Program-made: the position numbers and the translations under genes
DNA from: Entrophospora sp. SA101
Taxonomy: Eukaryota; Glomeromycota; Glomeromycetes; Entrophosporales; Entrophosporaceae
NCBI GenBank assembly: GCA_958430865.1
Contig: CAUDNR010000142.1
Span: forward strand, 10,672 to 39,812
Reading direction: 5' to 3'
DNA: 29,141 nt
Shown here: one piece after another, positions 19,195-29,141 of the stretch
Position numbering within the stretch: position 1 is the first letter of the stretch
Layout of the letters: the number at the start of each line of letters is the position of its first letter
The notes under the pieces: model-generated
Databases searched by the model: none
The model's input: only the letters and a program-made list of their open reading frames with translations
What the model was told of the DNA's origin: nothing

Positions 19195-22112
19195 AAGTTC
19201 AATAATTGAATATCAAATTAATTACGAATAGTTTGAATAATTTGAATAATTCTTAACTCTATATATAAATAATTTTTAAAAACGGATTGTCAAATTAACT
19301 TACAACTTTCGAACCCTGTTTCTCAAAAAAAGGCATCCTGATTTTCTCACCCTAAATAGGGGAAAAAAATATGACAGGAGATCACCAAGATTTTAACCAA
19401 TTTTCTAGAAGAGGAAAAAACTGTCAAATTCCAAATTGATGGGGTGAAATAATGGTATTACTCATTTTTTTTTTTGTATTTCCGGATGATGTTTTTTATT
19501 ATGTAAGCCATATTTGTATGTTTATTGAATTATCTAATACTAATAAAGTAAATAAATAAACAAGTATCTTTTTTTTTTACAAGCCTATTCAACTTCTGAA
19601 GCTCATTCAGTTCATTTTCTCGTTTTTATTTCATTAATTCATTCACCCATTCACCCATTCACCCATTCACGTTAAAAATTTTTTCAAAATAACTTTGTAC
19701 AACAATGAATTTTTGACAGAAAAGAAATTATTGCATAATCGTTAAACAAAGTCATGTGATTTATTATCATGTGAAACTTAATTTTATTATAGAGAGTAGA
19801 TAACAAATAAAATAATAAAATAAAATAAAATAAAATAAAATATAACAAAACGAAGTGAATATAAAAAATCTTAATTGTTTAAAAATGAATCTTATATATA
19901 AACTTAATAACATGAAAAAAATTAATAAAATATATAATAATTAATAAAATAATAGAAAGGCCAAGTCCACGAAACTAATATTTAAAAAGAAAAAGAAAGG
20001 GATCAACACAATAAAAAAAAAAGTATTTTTAAACCCGCATAAATGTTTGCCATAAAAAATAAACACACACACACAAAGATATTTTATGATGATGATCAAA
20101 AATTCCAATTGATAAGAATTAATCGAAACAATTAAACCGAAGATATGAGATTATTACGTGTTTTTAAAACAACCTGAATTAAAAAAGATCGAATTTAGTT
20201 ATATTGTTATATGTATTATTAATTAGAAATTGAAAAGTTGGAAAAAAAACCAAAAAAAAAACCTACATTGTTCTAGGTGTTCCAAAGATGAATGAAGATC
20301 ATTATATAATTAGTTAATCAATAATGTAAGTAGTTGAATTAATATTAACGATTTCTTTTGCAGTTATTTCATAATAAATAATGTTTTACCATTCAAAGCT
20401 GCCAATTTGTTCAAAAAAATAAAAAAACGAAAAAAACGAGATATTATTTAACGTGGGAGTTTTATAATGAATGAAGAATGGTAGCATGTTCATATTATTC
20501 GTTAAATGATATTTATATATTGAAGACGATTATAATAGTATATATTAAAGGAAAACATAATTCCAGATCGAGAAACAAAAGCGAAGCGAAGGATCTGGTG
20601 AACTAATCTGAAATTGATCGAGGAGTTTAAATAGGAAAATTTTTTTTTGATTATTAACCATGTGCTATATTTTGAGTAGTAATATTTTTTTATGTGGTGT
20701 GGTTTTATATCTATAATAAGTAAAAAAGAAAAAAACCAAAATTAAACAAATCAACAATCGATGAAAGTTGTTAACGAAAGTTGGACACACTAAATAAACA
20801 TGGCACTTGCAATTATTAATTTTGAAAATACTATGTAACGTTGTATGGGTAAATTAGGTTTATTTTATTTACAATTAAGGATAATTCTTTTTTGTTTTAA
20901 ATTTAGTTCCAATGTATCAAAGACAAATTTTTGAATTATTTATAAATGCCGAATAAATCATGAAATTATCAAGATAGTATGATTCTATATTGTTGACATG
21001 TCAATACACAAGAAACAATATTATAGTATTTGCCGATTTTATTTATTGCAAAGTGGAATTTTTGATCTAGCTAAATTTCTTTTCTGACGTTATACAAATT
21101 TCGATCGCTAGACAAAAGAAGATCAGAATGCAAAATGATGGATGTATGTATGTATGAATGAATGAACGGCGGGTGGATAGTTGCGATAAGTGCGTAATGA
21201 GTTTGGCAGAGGAGACAATTAATGTAGTTCATTTAATATTAATATTAATGCAATGTTATTAATCGCTAATTAATAATGTATTAAATGCAGTGGACATTAA
21301 TTTTCTCTTTTTGGAGGGGTTTTCTGTCTCATCTTCCGCCAATTATTATTTATTAATCTTACACCCTTCCATTGAACCCTAAATTCAAAGAAAAAAATTT
21401 TCTTCACTCGTTACACAAATATAGGGTTTTTTTTGGAACATGAAAATCTTTACCCAAATTCGATTATAAAATGATTATTATAAAAATCTTAAAAATCTTT
21501 CATTCGCATTCGCAGATAATGTTGTCTCGATTAATTAATTTTTAAAAAACATAACTTTATTCAAAGTTAAAATGACAAATTGTTTACATAATCAAAAAAA
21601 AACATTCTTTATTTGAATAATTTAATATAGTAATTGGATTTGTTAATGTATATAGTAATTGGATTTGCTAATGTATTATTTCGTAGTATTTACAAGTTAA
21701 AAACAAATGTCAGTGAAAATGTTTGCAATAATAATAATGCAGAATTACTAATCGCTATAGTAATATAATTAATTTGTTTATTTATTAATTCGTCGCATTA
21801 AGCATGCGCACGCACGCACATAAATTTTGACATTTATATTTTTCCACCTTTCCGTTCTCTCATCTATTAATAATGGCTAATTTCTTCAATAATAGATCAC
21901 GTTTTCTATTTTCATTCTCATTGTTTATCGGCCTCCGGTTGGTCGTCCAGTGAAAATTAAAAATTGGCATTTTTCATTTAATCTATTACATAATAATATG
22001 CATGATATGTAATAAACCATATTAATATGCTATCTATATTTATAAATAAATATAGTGTGTAATGAATTACCTTCCTGGTTAATTTTGGAGTTAAGACTAT
22101 TATTATGTGTAA
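19195..22112. other. Gene-free AT-rich region, right-arm copy
   Basis: Mirror of 7034-9951. Simple repeats are identical in copy number to the left arm, for example TAAAA units at about 19811-19841 and CATTCACC units at about 19640-19670. Confidence 0.6.
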
Positions 22113-22316
22113 CTTGCCATCAATTTTTGGTTTAGCAGTCGTACGCACATGTTACCATATGGGTTTGATTTTTTACACATTATATCAAGATCTACTGAAC
22201 ATATTACCATAATGGAGATCCCACTAAGAGAAAATAATTTTGAATTTCACATTTTTTTCTCAAAACATGATTTTCAGAGTTGTATTGAAAAGGCGCCATT
22301 AATATGTTTTGCTTGA
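22113..22316 (+). pseudogene. 67-codon open frame upstream of the membrane exon
   Basis: Open from after TAA (22110) to TGA (22314). An ATG at 22149 would give 55 residues: MLPYGFDFLHIISRSTEHIT, then MEIPLRENNFEFHIFFSKHD and a Cys-containing end. The same frame, after three stops, is open again through 22402-22575. It is compatible with a decayed or intron-containing gene leading into 22550-22759, but this is not demonstrated. Confidence 0.3.
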
Positions 22317-22429
22317 ATTGGAATCGAATTTCAATCAAAATAGTCAATCAATAAAAGGGACATCAAATATTTAGTTGGCACGTTGCCCTAAAAAAAATGT
22401 TGCACAGAAAACACATATAATATCTACGG

Positions 22430-22536
22430 CTGTAAAAGAGCGCGGAAAACATATAGAATGCGTATTTTTCGTGTGATTTCTGTAAATTCCTTATACTATC
22501 CGTATAAAAAACATACGAAGACGCGCTCTTTTACAG
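22430..22536. repeat. 107-bp element with 15-bp perfect terminal inverted repeats
   Basis: CTGTAAAAGAGCGCG at 22430-22444 is perfectly complementary to CGCGCTCTTTTACAG at 22522-22536. It is CpG-rich (9 CpG inside). No target duplication of 2-10 bp is visible. The ends contain GTAAAA and TTTTACAG, so GT...AG boundaries at 22432 and 22536 would delimit a 105-base intron-like unit. It may be a tiny MITE or a structured regulatory hairpin. Confidence 0.75.
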
Positions 22537-22549
22537 GAGGATTCCGTGA

Positions 22550-22759
22550 AATAAAAATTTTTTATTGGTGGACATAACGCCGCAAAATAATTGTGTGGTA
22601 GAAGGCGAGAAAATTGCCGAACGCCACAATAGTAACACAGTAAGACAATGCATATTCTTTTGTTGGGTTATTGCCTTTTTCCTTTTACCTTATTATATGT
22701 TGGTCTATCTTGGCAAGCAAATAATTTCGGATGTAATTTCGGTAACTAATAAAGATTAA
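22550..22759 (+). CDS. Candidate terminal exon of a single-pass membrane protein
   Basis: A 69-codon frame ends at TAA 22757-22759. It begins with a polar part (VDITPQNNCVVEGEKIAERH), then a strongly hydrophobic segment of about 20 residues (IFFCWVIAFFLLPYYMLVYL) and a short polar tail ending TNKD. Codons ACG, CCG, GGC, GCC and CGC occur, unusual for this AT-rich window and typical of genuine coding sequence. There is no ATG at the left end, so it is either a downstream exon or a fragment. It follows the 107-bp hairpin (22430-22536) directly. No family recognised. Confidence 0.4.
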   Translation, partial: NKNFLLVDITPQNNCVVEGEKIAERHNSNTVRQCIFFCWVIAFFLLPYYMLVYLGKQIISDVISVTNKD

Positions 22760-23107
22760 TAGAGACAATTTCGGCTAACATGTTTGATATATATTTTTTA
22801 GTCTATTTTTTAAAGGGCATAAGATCCATTTGCAAACATAATATTATAAATTCTGTCATAAATATAGATTTTATTTATTATAATCAGTTAATTATTAGAC
22901 AGTTAAACTATAATTTTATTTTATTTATTGCTCTTGTGAAGAAGTTTTTTTTTAGCGAATTTTGGTTTTTTTAAATTTCTATTGAATAAATTTATAAATT
23001 AGGTTTACTCGGGTATTATGCTATTAAAATTTGCCTATTTTATTAAAAAAAGGGAATTTAGTTTTTGCGCCTTGTGTGTAGCCATTAAAAAAAATTTTAC
23101 TAATTGA

Positions 23108-23287
23108 TACTATATTACCAAAATTTTTATATCAATTTTCATTGGACATAAAAAAATTTTTACCCTTAAAAGTCTTGGACCTTTTAACGCATCACTTTTC
23201 TATATGTTTTCTACCCTTGGTTTGCTTGGGACATCAATTAGAAATTCCGGGGTCCTAGAAAATTTTATCGGAGTAGCCAAAGAATAG
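23108..23287 (+). pseudogene. 60-codon open frame, unrecognised
   Basis: No ATG near its beginning. It contains LKSLGPFNASLFYMFSTLGL and NSGVLENFIGVAKE before TAG, and the same frame continues with further stops to about 23438. It may be an upstream part of the decayed gene at 23534-24036. A hydrophobic segment in the middle could be membrane-spanning. Confidence 0.3.
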
Positions 23288-23533
23288 GTAATCCCGAGTA
23301 TTTTCCTTCCATGCAATTACTCTAGTAGCTTTCAAATTTTTACATAGCAGAAAATCTTTATCTTCGCATGCTGAAAAAAACTAAAAGAATTTAAGACCAA
23401 AGAGCAGAAATATCAAACAAGAGATCTTGGATTCTATTAAAAATTAATTAATTACTATTATATACATGTTTGATGCTTGTTGCTGATGAAGTTTTAATAC
23501 TGAGGTTTGTTTGATGTTATCATACAAACATAA

Positions 23534-24036
23534 ATTGTATTTTGCTTTACGTTTATATCTACTGTATATTTCTTCTCTTTATCATTCAAACTTGCTCAAA
23601 AACCTTACCAGATGGTATATCTTCCAACACTAATGAATGAAGAAGCAATAACTGGAGTTATGATGCACAAGAAAAGATCGAAATTTTTTTACATCTTTTA
23701 ATACTATCCATTACGTTAATATCAATATAGTCTCTCATTTTGGGGATCATTGATTTTAGAGTGGAAGTGTCCGCCTGTGTTCTGATACGTCAAGGCGAAA
23801 ATCGTTCAATGCAAATTAGCACTTTTAATAAAGCACAAGGAGAAGGGTTGAAATTTGATTCCTTTTAATCATGTCATTTTGTAGGAAACATATTTCTGCT
23901 TCAGGTAAAAAATTTTAATATTCAAGGATTTAGCAAAGAAAAATGTGCAAAAAGAATGGAGGAAATACAAAATTTGCTTAAGAATAATATAATCAGAGGT
24001 GAAGTAAATCTAATTGTATGTGATAATAGAATTTAA
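23534..24036 (+). pseudogene. Unrecognised decayed gene fragment
   Basis: The first block (23534-23701) contains LAQKPYQMVYLPTLMNEEAI and ITGVMMHKKRSKF. A second, in another frame, runs 102 codons from 23731 to 24036 with only one internal stop (TAA at 23866). It contains VEVSACVLIRQGENRSMQIS before that stop, and GFSKEKCAKRMEEIQNLLKN and GEVNLIVCDNRI after it. Local codon choice looks like coding sequence. A splice acceptor-like gattttag precedes the second block, so the frame change could be an intron rather than an indel; the internal TAA would remain. No family recognised. Confidence 0.5.
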
Positions 24037-25264
24037 TACATTAGTGAATGTCTATATAGAGTAGTTTGTCTTTGTCGTTATTTCGTTAACAATTTTTTCT
24101 TTCTATAGTAATAGGAATAAATTATATAATGGCTTCTCTAATTCGGAAGAACTGTTGGAATAATTTTAATTGGAATATTCAAGGGCACCAGTGATCACAT
24201 ATCAATATCCTTGCATCACCATTATCGTCATCATCATCAATTGTTAAAAATAAAAGAGATTTGGATAGAACAATGTCTTTGAATAATGCAATAGACATTG
24301 TAAATCAATAACATTCCGTAAAAGATGAATTTTGAAGTTATGATTTCCTCCATATTATGTAACAATTTTATTAGATTAACTGTTGTAAGATTTTTTTTCG
24401 CTTATAGTGGTTTATTTGGCTAATAAATCAATTGGCCTAATAATATGTCTCCCGGCACTGGTAAAAAAAATTAAAGGTTAAATTTATTAAAAAATACAGT
24501 TTTGGTTAATGTAACCAACCTTTAATAAACTATACATCTCATCTTAATTAAATAAATTTTTATCAGTGGTAACTTTTTTTTTTGTTAATAGTAATAAGTT
24601 TACAGAATAAAGTGTCTAAAACCTAATATAAATTGATTTAAAAACACCCAACGCATATACACCCAATTTAAAAACTTGTTGATATCTATAGTCCATAATT
24701 CAAGAATTTCACTTGATTTCACACTTTTTTTAACAGAGTAAAAAATTAATGCTAGACAAAATTTCATTGGTTTGGAAAAAAAGTTTAAATTTTCATCCAA
24801 AAAATTAAAGTTTGGTGGTTGATTTTTTTTCGCCAGCCAGCCGGATATCATGTTTATCAGCCTGTTGAATTGTGACATTTATTACGAATAATAATCATAC
24901 ATGCATTATTATTATTACTTGCAGGACATTATCAAGTGACAGTAACATGATAACAATGATTAGTGCACATTTTCAAATCATACGAAATCTGAGCCAAGAA
25001 AGCTGCTGACATATTAGTTTATTCTATAATGGGGGGTTTTTTTTTTTTGGAGATTGATTTAAAGGCAAGGGCTGCATTAAAGTGCTGCCTACAAAAGTCA
25101 ATTATTACCACTTGGAAGATTGTATTGGAAAAATTCGACAAATAATTTTTTTAAAAAAAAACATGAATCCTTTTTAAGATTATCTTCATCTCTGCGCCAT
25201 CAGACTCATATCAAAGTAACCTTTATTGAAATTGTGCTCAAACACGAGATTTCTTGAGTAAATT
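24037..25264. other. AT-rich region with a dubious ORF, right-arm copy
   Basis: Mirror of 3882-5109; the repeat-derived frame is on the minus strand at 24600-24878. Confidence 0.45.
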
Positions 25265-25474
25265 ATGTTAAATGATCAAGTGTTTACGAAGACTAAAAAT
25301 GCAAACTACATCTTTGTACTCCAAATTCAGGCTATTATATCTACTTTAGATCTTCTAATTATAGATTGCGGTAACTGTCGTTCATTTTCACATGTTTCAA
25401 AAATCTCTTATTATGGAATTATCAATCTCGCATATCCTAACCCCGCAAAAGGAATGAACTTGAATATCCAATAG
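25265..25474 (+). CDS. Hypothetical 69-residue ORF
   Basis: Starts at an ATG and runs 70 codons. The middle part is hydrophobic (about residues 16-34), followed by CGNC and a Pro/Asn-containing tail. It has no recognisable domain. At this base composition some 70-codon frames arise by chance, so it is reported as possible only. The opposite strand is interrupted by several stops. Confidence 0.2.
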   Translation: MLNDQVFTKTKNANYIFVLQIQAIISTLDLLIIDCGNCRSFSHVSKISYYGIINLAYPNPAKGMNLNIQ

Positions 25475-25681
25475 CTTTTTTCATCTGAAGCATGCCCGAT
25501 CACAAAGAGATTTCAGGGTTCAGATTTCCTAAATACCACGCTCATACTAACTAATATAATGTGATGTCATTCAATAGTGCAAACTGAATAATTGATCCAC
25601 ACACCAGATAAAGGATTGTCTTTTTCTTGTTTTTACTTCTTAAATGATATAAAACTTTAGATATGAAATTAATCTATATAA

Positions 25682-25810
25682 AATATACAAGAATTACAGC
25701 ACTCGCTATCAGAAATAAAAAAAGAACAAAGTGAGAAAATTACTCTTTGTGTTTTTAAATTAGCTGACACTCAAATGCTTGAAGAACGCCCAAGAGAAAA
25801 TTACTTGTAA
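25682..25810 (+). pseudogene. Short coding-like block, unrecognised
   Basis: A 42-codon open stretch contains QELQHSLSEIKKEQSEKITL and later TQMLEERPRENYL, then a stop. Highly charged, with coiled-coil tendency. There is no start codon; it could be one exon or a transposon fragment. Confidence 0.35.
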
Positions 25811-25990
25811 AATTTATCAAGAAGAAGGAAAAATAATAAATACTAGAAAAATATTATGGGATGGGATTTTATAATTTATATAATTGGGAAAAGCAAAACA
25901 GGCAAATTATTTTTAGCAATAACATTAAATTAGTGATATCAGCCGTTGATAAGCCAGCTAAGAATACCAAAAATCAATTATTTTTATTGT

Positions 25991-26197
25991 TTATAATTCC
26001 AAAAGTTTTGAATTTTCTTTTAAAAAAAAGGATATCATGAATACTATTCTTACTAAGTCTTTTCTTTGTAAATACATTTCCAGAAACCTCTCGGATAGTG
26101 CTGATCTTGCCAGTAAATCCTTGCTTGCGTGGTAAAACCACCTTTTTTTGATTTCATCAAACAAGTGGATCTTCTTCCAATAAAACTTTTTGTAATG
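25991..26197 (-). pseudogene. Open frame without start codon, right-arm copy
   Basis: Exact mirror of 2949-3155 on the opposite strand. Confidence 0.35.
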
Positions 26198-27077
26198 TTA
26201 AATCTCTGTTTTTATTTTGTTGTACATGATTTTTAGCACTTAATATTAAGCAATTGAAAAAACGTTGGCTAATGAAATTGTTTAATTATTTGATATCAAA
26301 ATGACTTATTTACCTTTTATTTGATTATCATCAAAAAAACGATGATAATGTTGACTTCTGAGAAGTGCCAAAAGGTTTTTACAAAAAAAGGAAATCAGCC
26401 GGCTAAGTCGTTTAAAAATTCCTCGGCAGACTAAGCTCAATCAAATCAGCTTAGCTGGCTAAACTGTTAAATCCCCTGGCCAGCTGACATTACTACATTA
26501 AATAATCAAATAGACTTATCATCAACTTTTTCTTCTTTATGCATGTTTTGATAAGGTGTATGATTTACAAACATATAAAGCTCCTAACGAGATTCGGGTT
26601 GATTTCGGGTTAATAAAAAAATTTTGTGATTTAGATAATATTAAGTTTTATTTACCTAAATTTTATCAATTAAATATAAAAGGCAAAACAGTTATATTGG
26701 TTTAAAAGCTGCAATTGATGCTATGCGTGACGCAAACACAATTCACGATGCAAGAGATGTAAGACACAATTCGTGATGCAAGACGTGATTTATGATGCAA
26801 GACGTAACTCAAGGCAATTCGTGACGCAATACATAATTAAAGACACAGGGCTAGTGATGATGATCGGAACCAATCCATAGTTTAGGCCTAATTTTACGGC
26901 GAAGTTGGCGAAACCTAAACTGTGGGCGAAAATCAAGCGGTCAATTAAACTTTATGTTTAATTTCCGACCACAAAAGTGTTTTATTGATTTATTTTATTA
27001 TTACAAAACGAATTAGGTCAAAAAATGACATTATTTTTATGTAAATCATAATCGTTCTTAATATTAATAAATATATA
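26198..27077. other. Region of short repeats, right-arm copy
   Basis: Mirror of 2069-2948, with the same hairpin (26877-26919) and AGCCGGCTAAG-type motifs (about 26391-26486). Confidence 0.5.
26716..26833. repeat. Degenerate minisatellite, right-arm copy
   Basis: Mirror of 2313-2430. Confidence 0.6.
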
Positions 27078-27213
27078 CAGTCAGACCTCCATAAATGCAC
27101 ACTATGTCTTGGTCCCAACTTAGGGATAAATACACACCCTCCATACTCTGCACTGCGCGTATTTTTTCAGTCCACACATATGAAAACTCTCCATAAATGC
27201 ATCTCACGCGACT
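27078..27213 (+). repeat. pogo/Tigger-like terminal and subterminal repeats
   Basis: The sequence TA then CAGTCAGACCTCCATAAATG begins at 27078, a TA target with a CAG-type terminus as in pogo/Tigger elements. The motif ctccataaatgca recurs near 27189 with a degenerate version near 27139 (ccctccatactctgca), giving nested subterminal repeats just upstream of the transposase remnant. Confidence 0.55.
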
Positions 27214-27222
27214 AATGTATGA

Positions 27223-27592
27223 AAATTCATCAGCAAAAATTTTGACTTGATTGGATGTGATCCAATTGAATTTCATGACTTTGTGTCACTAAATGAACTT
27301 TTTGATAAAATCCAAGTTGATGAATTGAATACCCCTGAAGAAAATATTGTCTGTGAGATTCCAGAAGGTGATAGAAATTATCAAAGAACTTGCAGAAATA
27401 AAATAAATGTACCTGCTGACAATTTTGAGAAGATGACAATAAGTCTTGAGGAAGCATTAAAGGTCTTGAAACTGTACATGCATTTTTATTAAGCAAGATA
27501 ATGCTAGCAAACAAATAAAATTGGTTAATAAAATTGAAAGATATATCAATGTAAAAAAAGTAAATTCATCAAAAACCAACTACAATGAATAG
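27223..27592 (+). pseudogene. C-terminal tail of a pogo/Tigger-like DDE transposase, frameshifted
   Basis: An open frame of 90 codons (27223-27492) lacks an ATG and has an acidic segment followed by ISLEEALKVL. One frameshift near 27470-27490 leads into a second block with KQDNASKQIKLVNKIERY and KKVNSS, ending at 27592. An Ile-Ser-x-x-Glu-Ala-Leu helix, then a basic x-IE+(Y/F)I-x-KK stretch and a terminal Ser/Thr-rich motif, is the usual tail of pogo/Tigger transposases in fungi. The HTH_psq, CENPB and DDE core domains are absent. A pogo-like terminal repeat lies 145 bp upstream. I infer an internally deleted element; no matching 3' terminus is visible. Confidence 0.6.
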
Positions 27593-28196
27593 TTATTTAG
27601 TATTACTGTATTTAAAATATTGTGTATCACATGCAACCAATGAAATCGCTTCTATTCATAAATGAACATTGTCCCTCGTCCCAAGGGAGGTTCAATTGCC
27701 AAATGGAGTCTGTGTAGCATTTTTGATGATAATTTAGAATCACCTGATTTTGTAAATTCATTTGATTAAGTGTAAACAATATGATTGGTTCAGAAAATGA
27801 CCATGTTATTTAAAATCGATTTTCAAATGACCCAAATGACTTGTCATTTGTCATCACTGTTATACATGAAGTTGAAATGGTCAAAGTTATGCCATATTAC
27901 ATGAGAACCAGTGATCCAACTTTAATAAAACATGACTTATTTAGAATAGCTGATTCAAATAATGATGATCTAATGTTCATAGCATTGATAAATGGGTGAA
28001 TTATTGTAAGGATACTGTAAACAAAAATATCTCATCAATTAGTGATCTGGATTTTATGAATTAGACTGGTGTTCTGTGTTGCAATCCAAAAAAGGAAAAT
28101 GGTCGTAAAGGTGGTTGCAACCAACAGTTGCAATTATTTTTATATGATGCAAAGATGGTAGCAACCATCATCAAAAGTTGCAGCTGGTATCCTTAA
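27591..28196 (+). pseudogene. Unrecognised decayed coding region
   Basis: Consecutive open blocks on one strand, separated by single stops or frameshifts, read like one ancient protein of about 200 residues. One block at 27662-27769 starts MNIVPRPKGGSIAKWSLCSI. The longest, about 27812-28001, contains HEVEMVKVMPYYMRTSDP and LIKHDLFRIADSNNDDL. Two more at about 28000-28196 contain WVNYCKDTVNK and GVLCCNPKKENGRKGGC. Residue use is mixed and charged, unlike random AT-rich translation. I do not recognise the family. It follows the Tigger-like tail on the same strand but is not part of a typical Tigger protein. No full-length frame survives. Confidence 0.45.
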
Positions 28197-29141
28197 ATTA
28201 GTTACCTCATTGAGAGAATTTAAATGGTAGTTGTTTTATCCAAAACAGCCAGATATTGACAATTTAAAGTTTTTGATTAATTATTCTGTATGTTTTCAAC
28301 TTTTAATTTGATCTAATCAAAATATTTCAACTTTTAGGCTTTAATTTCAAGTTTATGTATAGTCAATATTGTTTTTGTATTTTTATTTTAGATTTATTAT
28401 AATTTTCTGTATGATTTCAGCAACTAAAAATACATTTTATCATTAACTAAAACATGTTTTACCCTTAAACAAAATACATTTTATTCAGTATTAGTATTAT
28501 TCCCATATTATTTTTCATACTGTTTGTGTATCTTTCCATATTGATTCAGTATTGGTATTGGTATTATTTCTGTATTGATCCATACTGATTCTTTACTTTT
28601 GATACTAATACAGGAATTTATGTGGAAATTTACATATAGTGCCAATCATCATAAAATATTGCCAATCTTTAAATGCTGGCACTTTACTAAATATGGGCTA
28701 TTTTACCAAAAACTCTATTTTTGAAAGCTTTTTTTGAGTTATTTAATAAAAAAAAAGTTATAATGGTTTAAAGTTGGGTAACTTTACTATATTATTTGAA
28801 ATTTTGTCAACTATATATCTAAACTGTAATTTACTGATTATTTTCATGATTTAATAAATATTCACGTGACAAAGTCGCAGATATCTTACAAATTTGGATT
28901 TACTTGTTGTATATAGCATAGTGGAAATATGAAATGTTACACTAATTTTTTATATTGTGCAACGTAGCTTTACAATGCACAGCAAACATTCTGTGGGGTG
29001 TTACAAATTATAATAAACACAAACATAGTTGAGCACACATATAAAAAATCATATGTGCGGATTTTTCACCGATCAATATATGTAAATTTTTTCAATATGA
29101 AAATTCAAACTCTATCTCCTCTAGATTTGTAAAATAAACCT
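28197..29141. other. AT-rich outer flank, right arm
   Basis: Mirror of 5-949. The first 200 bp contain no CpG at all. Nothing identifiable apart from the imperfect inverted repeat at 28486-28613. Confidence 0.6.
28486..28613. repeat. Imperfect inverted repeat, right-arm copy
   Basis: Mirror of 533-660. Confidence 0.4.

Larger units (their letters stand above)
17206..29141 (-). repeat. Right arm of giant inverted repeat
   Basis: Reverse complement of 5-11940. This arm is continuous with intact flanking sequence: its inner boundary falls within a complete hAT element whose ends and target duplication are both preserved (16706-17549). It is therefore the ancestral arrangement. The arm runs to the last base of the window, so its true outer limit is not visible here. 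Confidence 0.97.

Noticed and set aside
22780..22974. 64-codon Ile/Phe-rich frame, also at 6172-6366
   Set aside because: Composition is what AT-rich DNA gives by chance; no motif and no coding-like codon use.
27660..27716. Possible 3' terminus of the pogo-like element (aaatggagtctgtgta)
   Set aside because: Similarity to the 27078 terminus is weak and the bases lie inside a better supported coding-like block (AKWSLCSIF).
1..29141. Linear plasmid or virus with long terminal inverted repeats
   Set aside because: No polymerase, capsid or other replication gene is visible, the arms are full of decayed nuclear-type transposons, and the ends show no terminal signature.

Overview
The window is about three-quarters A+T and eukaryotic in character: no bacterial operons, many degenerate transposable elements, short candidate exons with fungal-looking splice acceptors, and a 10-N scaffold gap at 13251-13260. 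The repeat families (hAT elements with BED-type transposase, a pogo/Tigger-like transposase tail, CATACATTTTCC-type repeats) remind me of an arbuscular mycorrhizal fungus such as Rhizophagus. That assignment is recall and inference, not proof. I see no intact, recognisable protein-coding gene.

The layout is dominated by one structure, an enormous inverted repeat. Positions 5-11940 (left arm) are the reverse complement of 17206-29141 (right arm). Paired coordinates sum to 29146 everywhere I compared them, homopolymers and microsatellites included, so there is no net indel. I found one mismatch, 11917 versus 17229. The arms are 11,936 bp, the spacer is 5,265 bp (11941-17205), and the outer ends run to within 4 bp of both window ends.

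The two inner boundaries are not equivalent. On the right, the arm boundary lies inside a complete hAT element (16714-17541, perfect 8-bp target duplication GTAGAATA). That element carries a truncated BED/hAT transposase start and is itself interrupted by a 204-bp hAT-type MITE (17206-17409, perfect 8-bp duplication GTTACACA). On the left, homology stops exactly at the terminal base of the same MITE (11940), its inner target duplication is missing, and the only arm mismatch lies 24 bp from that end. The right copy is therefore the intact arrangement. The left is a derived junction, made either by recombination between dispersed MITE copies or by a repeat-induced assembly join.

The arms hold, from the outer end inwards (left coordinates; mirror = 29146 - x): degenerate coding-like blocks and a pogo/Tigger transposase tail with one terminal repeat (about 950-2068), a short minisatellite (2313-2430), scattered coding remnants (2949-3881), unassigned AT-rich DNA, a decayed gene (5110-5612), a CpG-retaining block with a 107-bp hairpin and a one-TM open frame (6387-7033), about 3 kb of gene-free AT-rich DNA with microsatellites (7034-9951), a CATAC-rich repeat (10486-10645), a second hAT MITE (10920-11105) and the outer part of the nested hAT (11605-11940).

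The spacer holds a 34-bp perfect palindrome, a CpG-dense island with tandem repeats (12100-12690), a Ser/Asn-rich candidate terminal exon (12832-13128), a 19-bp tandem repeat running into the gap, small candidate exons, an alternating-linker tandem array (15514-16390) with another copy of the MITE inside it, a possible tRNA-derived SINE (about 16481-16640), and the hAT element.
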